The notes: generated by a model not told the origin, from the letters alone. DNA of 64,000 nt from an uncultured Lachnoclostridium sp. (GCA_948330435.1 CAOJBY010000001.1:62001-126000), one strand, 5' to 3'. Shown: positions 18,379 through 27,747, counted from the stretch's first letter. Translations and numbers: made by a program.

Positions 18379-18953
18379 TTATTCTTCCGTTTCTTTCGCA
18401 CACTATACCCGAAACTTCCGCACTTCTTTCCCAAAGAAAAGTATTCCCCATGAGAATAGGCCATAAGTCCGGTCTCATTGAGCCGAAACTTCCCTTTATT
18501 ATCCAGATAAGCCTCATCCACATTCACTGCCAGAACTTCCGCCAAAAACATATGGTGGCTTCCCAGTTCCTTTATCTCCGTAACCCTGCATTCAATATTC
18601 ACCGGACTTTCTTCGATGAGAGGAGCAGCTTTCAGCTTTCCTGCTTTCCCCGGGTGGAGACGAAGCTCTGCAAACTTATCCACATCCCGACCGGATTTTA
18701 CTCCACAGTAATCAGTGGCATAGGTCAGATTCCTGGTAGTCAAATTAATTACAAATTCTTTTGTCTCCCGAATAATGTCATAAGAATACCGTTCCGGGCG
18801 GACCGATATGGACACCATGGCCGGATCCGAGCAGATGGTTCCCACCCAAGCCAAAGTAATAATATTGGGTTTTTCTCCTATTCTGCCGCAACTTACCATA
18901 ACTGCAGGCAAAGGATAGAGCATGTTTCCCGGCTTCCACTGTTGCTTTTTCAT
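18375..18953 (-). CDS. Flavin reductase-like FMN-binding protein
   Basis: A 192-aa protein of the flavin-reductase-like split-barrel family. The start matches the family (PGNMLYPLPAVMVSCG) and is followed by NIITLAWVGTICSDPAMVSI. A central VNIECRV strand and a C-terminal region near SHGEYFSLG complete the domain. Members bind FMN and reduce it or act in electron transfer; the substrate here is unknown. The gene lies 12 bp after the diphosphatase gene and overlaps aroK. Confidence 0.85.
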   Translation of the reverse strand: MKKQQWKPGNMLYPLPAVMVSCGRIGEKPNIITLAWVGTICSDPAMVSISVRPERYSYDIIRETKEFVINLTTRNLTYATDYCGVKSGRDVDKFAELRLHPGKAGKLKAAPLIEESPVNIECRVTEIKELGSHHMFLAEVLAVNVDEAYLDNKGKFRLNETGLMAYSHGEYFSLGKKCGSFGYSVRKKRKNK

Positions 18954-18965
18954 ATTCTCCCATCC

Positions 18966-20615
18966 TTACTGCTGGATCACACTTACCAATGCGGGAATCA
19001 ACTGCTTCTTTCTGGATACCAGTCCTTTCAATTCATAACTGTCAGAATCCTCCGCCAGCTGAAAAGCTTCCCGCACCAGGCTGTCGGAATTCGGTCCATA
19101 GCAAAGAAGCTCCGTAGTTTCCTTTACAATATTGGTCAGCATAAAGAAAATCATATTCAATCCAATTTCTTTGTAAGCCACCTCAAGATACGGTAGCAGC
19201 TTCTCCCGAATCTCTCCCAGTTCAATGGCATTCATAGAATTAATCTGTCCCACCGCAAACTCTACGCCATTCACGCTAAACCTCTTGAAGTCCTGATAAA
19301 AGATCTCTTTTGCAGTCCTTGAACCCAGATTGCTGCCCGCAGAGAACATATCAATGGCCAATTCTTCAATTTCAATCCCCGCAATCTCCGCAAGAGCCTC
19401 TGCAGCAGCCTTGTCTATGGCCGTACAGGTAGGAGATCGGAACATCAATGTATCTGAAATAATAGCCGCACAGAGAAGTCCCGCAATCTTCTTGGGAATC
19501 TCTACATTTCGTTCCTGATACATCTGATACATAATGGTTGCCGTGCAGCCCAAAGGCTGATTCCGAAAGAACACTGGAGACATGGTTTCCAAAGATCCAA
19601 TTCTGTGATGATCGATGATCTCCAAAATCTCCGCAAACTCAATGCCATCCACAGCCTGGGACTCCTCGTTGTGATCCACCAGAATCAACCGTTTACGCTT
19701 TAGGTTCAAGAGATTACGCCTGGAAATCATCCCCACATAGTTCTCGTCTTTATCAATAATTGGGAAATCACGATATCGCTTCTGCCCCATAATTTCCTTA
19801 ATATCCTCTGTCTTCTCGCTGACGTTAAAAATAGTCAGATTCTCTGACTTCATAAAATACTGAATGGGCATACTCTGATTGATCAGTCTTGCTGCAGTAA
19901 AAGTGTCATGTGGCGTACTGATCACTACACAGTTATGCTCCTCCGCCAGCTTCCTTATGGTAATGGAAACTTTCGCTCCCTCGCAGACAATAATACAACC
20001 TGCATGCATTTCAATAGCACAGAGTTGGGATTCGTATCGGTTTCCAAGTATTACCAAATCCCCCTCTTCTATATAATCTTCCATCAGATCCGGATTTGCC
20101 GCAGCAATCAATACCTTTCCTGTATTATAATAGTCCTCCTGAGAGCCTATCAACATCTGCCCTTCCAAAGTCTCTACAATATTCCGGTATTGGGTATTGG
20201 CCGTGGAAAGAATCTTACTGTCATACACATCCATATAAGAAGTTGCAATATCTCCAATCGTAATTAGCCCTTCAATTTTTCGTTCCCTTGTAATAGGCAG
20301 CGTTACTACCCCCAAACGTCGCATAAGATTCCATGCCTGCTTTAAGGAAAGGTTTCCCTTAACCCCCTCTGTCTTACGGATTTCGATATCTTTTACCTGG
20401 GTCATGACATCCGCTACATATACCGGAGCTTCCGCCTGAAAGAAGTTCAGCACATATTGGGTCTCCTGATTTAGCTGCCCTGCCCGGGCCGCTATGTAAC
20501 CGCCTCCCTCCGTATGGTTTTTCAGATAGGCATATGCCAATGCCGAACAGATTGAGTCCGTATCGGGATTTTTATGTCCAATGATGTACACTGGCCTTGT
20601 AAGATCTTTTTCCAT
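18966..20615 (-). CDS. ppaC: Manganese-dependent inorganic diphosphatase with CBS and DRTGG domains
   Basis: A 549-aa family II diphosphatase that cleaves pyrophosphate. The DHH phosphoesterase part opens with GHKNPDTDSICSALAYAY and resumes with VDHNEESQAVDG and IDHHRIGS, which supply the metal ligands; a DHHA2 part follows. About 240 residues containing two CBS domains and a DRTGG-like domain are inserted, as in nucleotide-regulated CBS-PPases. Activity is therefore likely tuned by adenine nucleotides. It is the first gene of a four-gene unit with its own promoter at 20659-20687. Confidence 0.93.
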   Translation of the reverse strand: MEKDLTRPVYIIGHKNPDTDSICSALAYAYLKNHTEGGGYIAARAGQLNQETQYVLNFFQAEAPVYVADVMTQVKDIEIRKTEGVKGNLSLKQAWNLMRRLGVVTLPITRERKIEGLITIGDIATSYMDVYDSKILSTANTQYRNIVETLEGQMLIGSQEDYYNTGKVLIAAANPDLMEDYIEEGDLVILGNRYESQLCAIEMHAGCIIVCEGAKVSITIRKLAEEHNCVVISTPHDTFTAARLINQSMPIQYFMKSENLTIFNVSEKTEDIKEIMGQKRYRDFPIIDKDENYVGMISRRNLLNLKRKRLILVDHNEESQAVDGIEFAEILEIIDHHRIGSLETMSPVFFRNQPLGCTATIMYQMYQERNVEIPKKIAGLLCAAIISDTLMFRSPTCTAIDKAAAEALAEIAGIEIEELAIDMFSAGSNLGSRTAKEIFYQDFKRFSVNGVEFAVGQINSMNAIELGEIREKLLPYLEVAYKEIGLNMIFFMLTNIVKETTELLCYGPNSDSLVREAFQLAEDSDSYELKGLVSRKKQLIPALVSVIQQ

Positions 20616-20658
20616 TTATTTTCCCCCATTTCTCAAATATCCATTCATATGATTTTTA

Positions 20659-20687
20659 ATTTTATCATTTCTCTCTGGGCATTACAA
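20659..20687 (-). promoter_or_regulatory. Candidate promoter of ppaC unit
   Basis: -35 TTGTAA (20687-20682), a 17-bp spacer and -10 TAAAAT (20664-20659), 43 bp before the ppaC start codon. Confidence 0.55.
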
Positions 20688-20900
20688 CCATTTACTTGAT
20701 TGTGCATCCTTATGCCTTTATACAAATTGCCCTGTTGTAAGTCTGTCTTTTTAAATATTTTGTACATTTTTACAATAAGTTCACAATTTATTCATACTTT
20801 ATTCACAGTCCACTGATATACTAAATTCAAGTTAAAGGAAAGGTTTCTTTTTCAATCAAAGTTGCTTTCATTACACATATAGATAAATTTTTTCATAATA

Positions 20901-20927
20901 GCCTCGGTGTACCTGGTACACCGGGGC
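20901..20927. terminator. GC-rich hairpin downstream of lepB
   Basis: An 11-bp stem with the palindromic core ggtgtacctggtacacc, 67 bp past the lepB stop. The minus-strand tail is TATTATG and not a U run, so it is either a weak terminator or a protein site. Confidence 0.5.
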
Positions 20928-20993
20928 ACTCCTCATGTATGAAAAAACACTGAACAAGATTACAACGAGTAAGAGGTCTGAATGGAGATCGGC

Positions 20994-21527
20994 TCACCAC
21001 ACCATACCCAGGTGCAAAAACACTCTCCCTACAATCTCCTCCTCCTTAACCGCACCAAAGATTCGAGAGTCTTTCGAAATGGGCCGGTTATCTCCCATCA
21101 CAAAGTATGCTCTTTCCGGCACTTCATAGGGAAATGTAATGCCGTCTGTCATAGGAAACGTCTTCGCCTCAACCTCCGGACCAATCATAAGCAGTCCTTC
21201 TTCATTTACAGTCACACGCTCCCCCCCACAGGCCGCTATCCGCTTAATATAATATATCTCATTTTCCTTTCTTACAATTACAATATCATCCTTTTGATAC
21301 TCCTTATCTAATCGATAAAACAGCACCATATCTCCATCTTTTAAGGCCGGCTCCATAGAATGTCCACCGACAAATGCAATACCAATAATATAGTGAAACG
21401 TCACGTAAACAGCCGCAGCCAACACTGCACATTCTATAAAAAAATGCTTCCACTCCCGTTTACGTCGAATCTTCTCTATCTTCTTCTCCAGAATCGCCCC
21501 CGGATTCTCTCTGTTCTCTTTATCCAT
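20994..21527 (-). CDS. lepB: Signal peptidase I
   Basis: A 177-aa membrane serine protease that removes signal peptides outside the membrane. One N-terminal membrane helix (about 30-52) is followed by the nucleophile S57 in GGHSMEPALKDGD and the general base K95 in YYIKRIAACGG. The box VMGDNRPISKDSR near the C-terminus completes the S26 pattern. Length matches the short Gram-positive SipS type. It follows the coiled-coil gene after 15 bp, so the two probably share a transcript. Confidence 0.95.
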   Translation of the reverse strand: MDKENRENPGAILEKKIEKIRRKREWKHFFIECAVLAAAVYVTFHYIIGIAFVGGHSMEPALKDGDMVLFYRLDKEYQKDDIVIVRKENEIYYIKRIAACGGERVTVNEEGLLMIGPEVEAKTFPMTDGITFPYEVPERAYFVMGDNRPISKDSRIFGAVKEEEIVGRVFLHLGMVW

Positions 21528-21542
21528 ATGCCTGTCCTGCTT

Positions 21543-22319
21543 TTACTCTTCTACAGATATATTGACTTTATCCTTTAATACCGTAAGGCGTCCAATCAAT
21601 CTTTCCAGTTCTTCCCGAAGCATTTCCATCTGATGCCTCTGATCTTTCTGGCTTTCTAAATATTTGGACTTATCTTCTTCCAGCCTCCTGGCACATTCAT
21701 TTCTGGCCTCTTCCAGTTCCTGTTTACATTTGGCTTTTTCCTCTTCCAATTTCCTCGCACATTTTGTCTTTTCCTCTTCCAGTTCCTCTGTGCATTTGGC
21801 TCTTTCCTCTTCCAACTCTTTTTCACATCTTTTTTTTGCTTCTTCCAGCTCTTTTTCGCACCTGGCTTTCTCTTCCTCCAGTTCTTTTGCGTATTTAGAG
21901 TTCTCCTCCTCTAACTCTTTGTTATACTCATTTCTCAGTAATTCCATCTTTGTTTCATGCTCAGTTTTTAAGTCTTCTATTTCTTTCTGGCACTCTTCCT
22001 TGAATTCGTCCTGTGCTCTCTGCAGATGCCCCCGAAGTTCAATTACATCTTCCTGCTGCTGTTTCTTCATCTGCTTTAGCTGACCTCTTACCTGATCTCG
22101 CATCTGTTGAGCTCTGCTTTGATACATATTGTTGAGTTGCTGCATTTTTTCCAGAGCATCCTCTTTCTGATATCCGAACAGTGCTGTTTTAATCTTCATT
22201 TTTTGTAAAAATTCATTAATCTCCGGATAATCTACAGAGGCTACTCCCGGCACCACCTCCGGCATTTCCAAAGGCCCATTTTCTCCTGCTTTTGTTTCTA
22301 TATTATCTTTTACTTCCAT
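21543..22319 (-). CDS. Coiled-coil protein with eight hendecad repeats, DivIVA-like start
   Basis: A 258-aa, strongly charged and almost wholly helical protein without signal peptide. Residues about 40-60 (KMKIKTALFGYQKEDALEKM) resemble the FGY-containing start of DivIVA-like scaffolds. Residues 133-220 are eight tandem 11-residue units of the type xKELEEEKxxC. The eleventh position is Tyr, six times Cys, then Tyr. An 11-residue period suits a straight or right-handed coiled coil. A cytoplasmic scaffold or filament role is inference. It is followed after 15 bp by lepB. Confidence 0.8.
   Translation of the reverse strand: MEVKDNIETKAGENGPLEMPEVVPGVASVDYPEINEFLQKMKIKTALFGYQKEDALEKMQQLNNMYQSRAQQMRDQVRGQLKQMKKQQQEDVIELRGHLQRAQDEFKEECQKEIEDLKTEHETKMELLRNEYNKELEEENSKYAKELEEEKARCEKELEEAKKRCEKELEEERAKCTEELEEEKTKCARKLEEEKAKCKQELEEARNECARRLEEDKSKYLESQKDQRHQMEMLREELERLIGRLTVLKDKVNISVEE
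21660..21923 (-). repeat. Eight coding 33-bp tandem repeats
   Basis: These encode the 11-residue units of the coiled-coil protein. Nucleotide copies are diverged but keep the gagctggaagag-type core, which fits expansion by slippage followed by drift. Confidence 0.8.
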
Positions 22320-22469
22320 AATTATTCCGTATCCTCCTTTTCTTTTTATCTCTGGTATTTTTCTCCATGATAACCCGTAATATTATATTTGACAAGTATA
22401 CATCCCTTTACTTTTCATCTGAAATCCGATATACTTAAGAACATCATTCACACGGAAAGGAGTTTTCTT

Positions 22470-22751
22470 ATGTTTCGCTTATGGGCTAAGATCTTTAAAA
22501 ATAATCGCATGCTTCGGGATACCGTCATCTGCGACAGCAACAAGGATACCCGTACGCATAAGATTTTCCATGCCTTAGACGAGGTCTGTTCTCAGTTTGA
22601 CTTAGAACGCCCTTTGTGGCTTGATGCCAATATCCGTGAATTTCAAGAGCATGCAAAGACCAGATTTTACAACGACAGCTTTATTGAGCAGGTTGACTTT
22701 GATTATCTGGAAATTCAGATGTTGGAGGAGGACAACATACCTTTTACGTAA
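22470..22751 (+). CDS. Conserved hypothetical protein, 93 aa
   Basis: A short plus-strand gene starting MFRLWAKIFKNNRML, with AAGGAG ten bases before the ATG. The longer in-frame start would place the ribosome binding site inside the gene. The product is a mixed, hydrophilic, probably alpha/beta cytoplasmic protein with aromatic and acidic patches (FDYLEIQMLEED). I recall similar uncharacterised proteins in Lachnospiraceae but no function. A weak promoter (TTTACT, 17 bp, TATACT) lies just upstream. It converges on the aminopeptidase gene with 13 bp between the stops. Confidence 0.8.
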   Translation: MFRLWAKIFKNNRMLRDTVICDSNKDTRTHKIFHALDEVCSQFDLERPLWLDANIREFQEHAKTRFYNDSFIEQVDFDYLEIQMLEEDNIPFT

Positions 22752-22764
22752 CCCCCATCTACCA

Positions 22765-23880
22765 TCATACCAGATTCTCCGGATTCAGGCATTCCAGTTC
22801 TGGAGCCACAAAACGACCATCTTTTCGGATTAATCGTTCGTCAAAATAAATTTCTCCGCCGCCAAATTCCTCTCTCTGAATCATTACCAAATCCCAATGA
22901 ACAGCACTGGAATTGCCATTTGGTGCATCTTCATAGCAATTACCCGGTGTAAAGTGAATAGATCCCATAATCTTTTCATCAAACAAGGTATCTTTCATGG
23001 GATACAGAATATACGGGTTCACTCCTATGGCAAACTCTCCTACATAGCGTGCCCCTTCATCCGTATCCAGCACCTGATTTAAACGCTCTGTATGATTAGA
23101 CACTGCATTCACAATCTTACCATCTTTGAATTCCAGACAAATATCCTCAAAAGTGACCCCCTGGTACAGTGATGGGGTATTGTAGGTAATTTTTCCGTTA
23201 ATCGAATCCCTTACCGGTGCCGTATAAACTTCTCCGTCCGGAATATTTAATTCTCCAGCACAGGCAATAGCCGGAATTCCTTTAATCGAAAAAGTCAGGT
23301 CGGTGCCTTTTCCGGTTAGCCGGACCCGATCTGTGTGATTCATCATATCCACCAGGGCTTCCATAGCTTTCGCCATCTTGGAATAATCCAGATTGCATAC
23401 CCTGAAGTAAAAATCTTCAAAAGCCTCCGTACTGGTTCCGGAAAGCTGTGCCATTGACATATTGGGATAGCGAAGCACCACCCACCGGGTCTTAGGCACG
23501 CGGATATTATGATGAACCGGTGTAGAATACAATGTATCATACAAATGCATTTTTTCAGAAGGAACATCGGAAAGTTCTGACACATTATCACTTCCCCGAA
23601 CGCCAATGTAGCAATCCATCTGAGCCATCTCCCGGCATGCCAGATCTGCCATCAATTCCAACTGTTCCCGGGAACAATTCATCAGCACTTCCCTTTGAAG
23701 CTTTGGATTAATATAGTGTACAAAGGGAAGCCCACCTGCCACATACACTTCTTTTACCAATTGCCGGGCCAGCTCCTCTGTAGCTGCCCCCGTATAGTTA
23801 ATATAAACTTTATCTCCCTTTCCCACCTTACAAGAATAATTCACAAGATTCTTTGCCAACATTTTAATTCTTTCATCCAT
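22765..23880 (-). CDS. M29-family aminopeptidase
   Basis: A 371-aa metallo-aminopeptidase of the AmpS/PepS/AmpT group, which release N-terminal residues using two metal ions. Family sequence is seen in VYINYTGAATEELARQLVKE, the ligand region FAIGVNPY, and the C-terminal GSIHFTPGNCYED and HWDLVMIQ. The start at 23880 has GGAGC upstream; the longer frame adds 31 unrelated residues. It is the third gene of the methyltransferase-845 aa-aminopeptidase unit. It has no signal peptide and is therefore cytoplasmic. Confidence 0.9.
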   Translation of the reverse strand: MDERIKMLAKNLVNYSCKVGKGDKVYINYTGAATEELARQLVKEVYVAGGLPFVHYINPKLQREVLMNCSREQLELMADLACREMAQMDCYIGVRGSDNVSELSDVPSEKMHLYDTLYSTPVHHNIRVPKTRWVVLRYPNMSMAQLSGTSTEAFEDFYFRVCNLDYSKMAKAMEALVDMMNHTDRVRLTGKGTDLTFSIKGIPAIACAGELNIPDGEVYTAPVRDSINGKITYNTPSLYQGVTFEDICLEFKDGKIVNAVSNHTERLNQVLDTDEGARYVGEFAIGVNPYILYPMKDTLFDEKIMGSIHFTPGNCYEDAPNGNSSAVHWDLVMIQREEFGGGEIYFDERLIRKDGRFVAPELECLNPENLV

Positions 23881-23902
23881 TTTTAAATGCTCCTTTCCTT
23901 TT

Positions 23903-26440
23903 TCACTGATTTTCCGGGGGAAGACATACGATAAACAGATTGCCCAGTTCTTCAAACATCTGTGTACTATCATTCATTCCCTTGCGGTAACTCTCACCGG
24001 TAATCGGCTCCATCAATATTACATTTTGTGGGTCATAACCCGTAATCAGTTCCGCCTGAGACTCCCCTTCCAGAGCCAGCACCGGATATCCCTGACTTAC
24101 ATAATACAGTACCATGTTAAGCGAACATCCCGATAGATCCAATACCATTCCATTCAAATGCTCTGATAGAATTTCATAAGGTGTATGTCCTGCCTCCAAT
24201 TCAGAGGCAGTGTCCAGATAGTTATTTTCGCTGCTTAGAAGAATTTCTATGGCGGACTGCATACTTGATGCCTCTGGCCTCTCCTGGGGATTCTCCAGAG
24301 CCGCTATCTCCATCCGTGTTCGCCTTTCCCCGCGTCTCCAGATATAATCTTGTCCGCTGTCTACTACCACACCCATCTCATCATATGCATCCCGCACCGC
24401 TTCGTTTGCTGATATATAGGCCCCCACAAAGTCTCCGTTATATGCATATACAAAGTAGCGTAAGTCAGATTCATTTTTTTCAATCTGCAGGTTTCGGCTT
24501 CCCTCAAAAAGAACCTGCTTTGGGGTAAGCCGCTGCATCTGAACTTCTCCCCGGTTCTCTGTAAGGCTGAATTGATACTCTCGTTTTTTCACCCCGGAGT
24601 TTTTCGTCTCCAGCAGTATTTTTTCCGTTTTTGCCTCTGTATTATTCGTAATAGGCTCGGGGTTCGCCTCTATATAGTTCCCATCCTCTGTCCTCTGTAC
24701 ACAGTCTAATGAAATCCGATTGTCCTCAATAGCTATTGATATTACAAATTTATTTTGCTGTTCATAGGGAAACTCTCGAATAGTATCTCCTCTTTCATCC
24801 TGAATGGTTACATAGCCCATAGGAAATACATTTTTTCCCGTAATATCTTTTACTATATCTTCTTTTCTTGCTTCTCCATAGATCAAATCCGTTCCCATGA
24901 AACCAAGTGCACGGATATAGAAGCCCCCTTGAGCTGATACGATTCGTCTGCTACCGGTTTCCAAATTCAAAACCTCAACATCCTCTGATCTGTCAAGTGT
25001 TTTTTCTCCCTGCCAGGCTACCAGATGACCATCCTCCGAGATTAGACAACTCTCCTCGCCAATTTCCGTTACAATCTCCTCATAAGCTCTGGTATTCAAA
25101 TCAATTCTGCAAATATTTTCATGAAGATACAGGTAAAGAATTTCCTTATTATTGACATAGGCCAGCTTTCCTACCTCAGTTTTCAGAATTCGGAAAGGTT
25201 CACTGCTCTCAATAAAAATACGTTCCTCCACTGAATTAGTCATGGCATCATAGCTATAAACCGCAACACCGGTTTCCCCCTCATGCCGTCCCCGATTCAT
25301 ATAACCATACACCAGAAAGTTCATACTTCCTGACTCTTCCACGTCTATAATTTTTATGGCATGTTCCTCATAACTGCATCTCAAATCATCTCCATCCCGA
25401 AAGCCAAATACATAAGACAATTTATTCTGTGCCACATCGTAGCACCAGAGTTCTCCGTTTTGGACAAATGCAAGAATATTCTCTTCTTCATTTTTTTGAT
25501 ATTCTACTTCTGTGTTTAAGATACCCAAATCAATGGTTCTTTGAGAGAAAACATCCAGATCCGGATCAAAAATCCGATCCACTGTACGTTCGTAATTCAG
25601 AAGGTACATTCTCTGCTCCGTGTAACGGACACGATAAGATTCTTTCACCTGATAGCGTTCAGTCTCATTTTTCTCATTTACATGATTTACTTCATATTCC
25701 AGTCGGACAGATGCAATAGAATTCTCCAGTTCTGTTAGGTAACTTCGAACCGGACCGGATTTCTGCACTTCCATTTCGTCCCAAATCATCTGCCGATAGC
25801 GGGAGTGAATATTCACATAGGCCAAGGTCCCATTATCTGCTGAAGTATCCGGCTCCAAGTAAGAGGTAATGCTCACCGTATTTTCCTTATCAAAAAGAGC
25901 TTCATGAATCATAGTAACAAAATCCATGCATTCCTCTAAATGATTTTCCGGAAGATTCAAAAGGCGGGTATAGTAAAATGCTTCCTTTCCCCGTTCCAGC
26001 TTTAGGCGAAGCACCATAAGATACTCCTCTCCCGGATCCAGAAGATCTTTTAACCGAAATTCCGCCTTAATCGCCTCATCTTCCCAACTGTAATCCACGA
26101 TTTGGGAATCCTCTATAAGCCGTTCTGTATTAAGGCTTCGAATCTCATAGAAAATCTCCTCCACTTCCAAGTTTGGAGATTGAATTGATATCCCAACTTT
26201 CCGATCCTCTGGAAGGGGGAGTACTGCTTCCCGCAGCATGCTGCCGTTCATGGTTTGCGTATAGCCATGAAGCATGTTCACCTGCCGTCCGTTCTGCTCC
26301 AGATAAATAAGCGGCAAGGTTGCATCCGCCATAGAATCTGTAAGATCGCGATTCCCTGCAGACAATGTATAGCCCATATAAAAAATGCCCAAAAAGAACG
26401 CTGCCAGAATAGATAAAATTTTTAATATCAGTTTTTTCAT
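23903..26440 (-). CDS. Large membrane-anchored hypothetical protein with degenerate C39-like end
   Basis: An 845-aa protein with one N-terminal membrane helix (about 5-27), so most of it should face outside. The middle (about 300-560) has repeated short beta strands, with phrases such as ENILAFVQNGELWCYDV and GHLVAWQGEKT that suggest a beta-propeller. The C-terminus (SGCSLNMVLYYVSQGYPVLAL, then LITGYDPQNVILMEPITG) recalls C39-type peptidases, but the His expected before the GYD motif is absent, so it is probably not catalytic. Its ATG overlaps the stop of the methyltransferase gene. Function unknown. Confidence 0.75.
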   Translation of the reverse strand: MKKLILKILSILAAFFLGIFYMGYTLSAGNRDLTDSMADATLPLIYLEQNGRQVNMLHGYTQTMNGSMLREAVLPLPEDRKVGISIQSPNLEVEEIFYEIRSLNTERLIEDSQIVDYSWEDEAIKAEFRLKDLLDPGEEYLMVLRLKLERGKEAFYYTRLLNLPENHLEECMDFVTMIHEALFDKENTVSITSYLEPDTSADNGTLAYVNIHSRYRQMIWDEMEVQKSGPVRSYLTELENSIASVRLEYEVNHVNEKNETERYQVKESYRVRYTEQRMYLLNYERTVDRIFDPDLDVFSQRTIDLGILNTEVEYQKNEEENILAFVQNGELWCYDVAQNKLSYVFGFRDGDDLRCSYEEHAIKIIDVEESGSMNFLVYGYMNRGRHEGETGVAVYSYDAMTNSVEERIFIESSEPFRILKTEVGKLAYVNNKEILYLYLHENICRIDLNTRAYEEIVTEIGEESCLISEDGHLVAWQGEKTLDRSEDVEVLNLETGSRRIVSAQGGFYIRALGFMGTDLIYGEARKEDIVKDITGKNVFPMGYVTIQDERGDTIREFPYEQQNKFVISIAIEDNRISLDCVQRTEDGNYIEANPEPITNNTEAKTEKILLETKNSGVKKREYQFSLTENRGEVQMQRLTPKQVLFEGSRNLQIEKNESDLRYFVYAYNGDFVGAYISANEAVRDAYDEMGVVVDSGQDYIWRRGERRTRMEIAALENPQERPEASSMQSAIEILLSSENNYLDTASELEAGHTPYEILSEHLNGMVLDLSGCSLNMVLYYVSQGYPVLALEGESQAELITGYDPQNVILMEPITGESYRKGMNDSTQMFEELGNLFIVCLPPENQ

Positions 26441-27747
26441 TCAGCAGCTCCTTTCCTTAATTTGTCCATGTTCTTAGGACATATAGGGATCCCCGTAGGG
26501 GGTTTCCTTAATTTGTCCATGTTCTTAGGACATATAGGGATCCCCGTAGGGGGTTTCCTTAATTTGTCCATGTTCTTAGGACATACAGGGATCCCCGTAG
26601 AGGGTTTCCTTAGCAGGCTCTCCAGAGTCGGCTGTACATGCAAAGCTTCCGTGCACTTTTCATAAGTCACATCGCTTACCTTTCGTTTTCCGGACCGCCT
26701 TATTGCCCGAATTAAAATATTCTTGGGCGTATGCTCCATGTCAATGAATTCTAAAATCTGCGTATCATAACCTTGCTGTTCCAAAAGTTCCGCCCTCAAA
26801 CCATCCGTCACAAGGGCTGCGATTCGCTCCTTTAAAAGGCCGTATTTTAATACCGGTGCGAGCTGCTCATTTTGAATCTGCTTATTTAATTCATGCTGAC
26901 AGCAGGGAACCGAAAGGATCACTTTCGCATTCCATTGTATTGCTTTGTAAAGGGCATAGTCCGTAGCCGTGTCACAGGCATGGAGCGTAACTACCATATC
27001 TACTTTCTCTTTTCCTTCATACTTGGCAATATCACCTTTTAAAAACTCCAGCTTTTCATAGCCATATTTCTCCGCCAAAACACTACAGTTCCTGATTACG
27101 TCTTCTTTCAGGTCCAGGCCTGTAATGCGAATATTCAGGCCTTTACATACTTTCAGATAATAATACATGGCAAAGGTTAAGTAGGATTTGCCACAGCCAA
27201 AATCCAGGATTGTTATCTCTCGCTCCTTTGGTAGTGCATCTCGCACATCCTCAATAAACTCCAAAAAACGATTAATCTGTCGAAACTTGTCATACCGGGA
27301 GTGTACTACTTTTCCCTCAGTAGTCATAACCCCTAAATCCACCAAAAAATCTATGGGTATTCCTTCCTCCAGCAAATATTGCTTCTTTTTATTATGTGCA
27401 TGTTCTGGCACTTTTACGCCCGCACTCTGTGTCTTCTCTTTTATCGTAATCTTTCCCTTTTTGCTCACCAAAACACTGGCCATACCAAGTCCGCTCTCCA
27501 ATTGAAGCTGACGAAAAGAATCTCTCATCCATTCCAGAATCCGTGAAACGGTCTCTTTCTTCTTCAGATTCTCATGAAAAACCTTCACTCCCCGAAACAT
27601 CTCCATCTGAAAACAAAGAGTCCCTTTTAAAATCACTGGACGAATGTTAATCTTTGTTATATCTGTATCTCCTCTTGCTCCGCTTATAATGATTCGAAGC
27701 AGGGCCTTATTCAAATATTTTTCCAACAAACCTTTTAAGTCTTCCAT
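26437..27747 (-). CDS. Class I SAM-dependent methyltransferase with repeat-extended tail
   Basis: A 436-aa protein. The SAM site is at about 190-200 (ITILDFGCGKSYLTFAMYYY), followed by the acidic strand GLDLKEDVI, then VVTLHACDTATDYALY and SVPCCQHEL. The last features resemble a group of RNA-modifying methyltransferase-like proteins; the substrate is unknown. Residues 379-429 are three copies of a 17-residue unit (LRKPPTGIPICPKNMDK), then LRKGAAE. This tail adds about 55 residues beyond the likely domain end and is encoded by 51-bp palindromic repeats. It overlaps the next gene by 4 bp. Confidence 0.85.
   Translation of the reverse strand: MEDLKGLLEKYLNKALLRIIISGARGDTDITKINIRPVILKGTLCFQMEMFRGVKVFHENLKKKETVSRILEWMRDSFRQLQLESGLGMASVLVSKKGKITIKEKTQSAGVKVPEHAHNKKKQYLLEEGIPIDFLVDLGVMTTEGKVVHSRYDKFRQINRFLEFIEDVRDALPKEREITILDFGCGKSYLTFAMYYYLKVCKGLNIRITGLDLKEDVIRNCSVLAEKYGYEKLEFLKGDIAKYEGKEKVDMVVTLHACDTATDYALYKAIQWNAKVILSVPCCQHELNKQIQNEQLAPVLKYGLLKERIAALVTDGLRAELLEQQGYDTQILEFIDMEHTPKNILIRAIRRSGKRKVSDVTYEKCTEALHVQPTLESLLRKPSTGIPVCPKNMDKLRKPPTGIPICPKNMDKLRKPPTGIPICPKNMDKLRKGAAE
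26461..26613. repeat. Three 51-bp tandem repeats with internal palindromes, inside a CDS
   Basis: Copies are nearly identical (the copy nearest 26613 differs at a few bases). Each unit holds two inverted repeats, tgtcc...ggaca and ccccgtagggg. The length is a multiple of three, so the reading frame is kept open. Confidence 0.92.

Larger units (their letters stand above)
20616..20993. other. AT-rich intergenic region between lepB and ppaC
   Basis: About 380 bp without a supportable gene. It holds the ppaC promoter (20659-20687), a strong GC-rich hairpin (20901-20927) just past lepB and otherwise AT-rich sequence with no clear structured RNA. Confidence 0.6.

Noticed and set aside
21660..21923. 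Regular 33-bp repeats that could suggest a CRISPR or satellite array
   Set aside because: They are in frame within a good gene, have no spacers and encode hendecads.
26461..26613. 51-bp direct repeats as a CRISPR array
   Set aside because: No unique spacers, only three tandem copies, coding in one frame.
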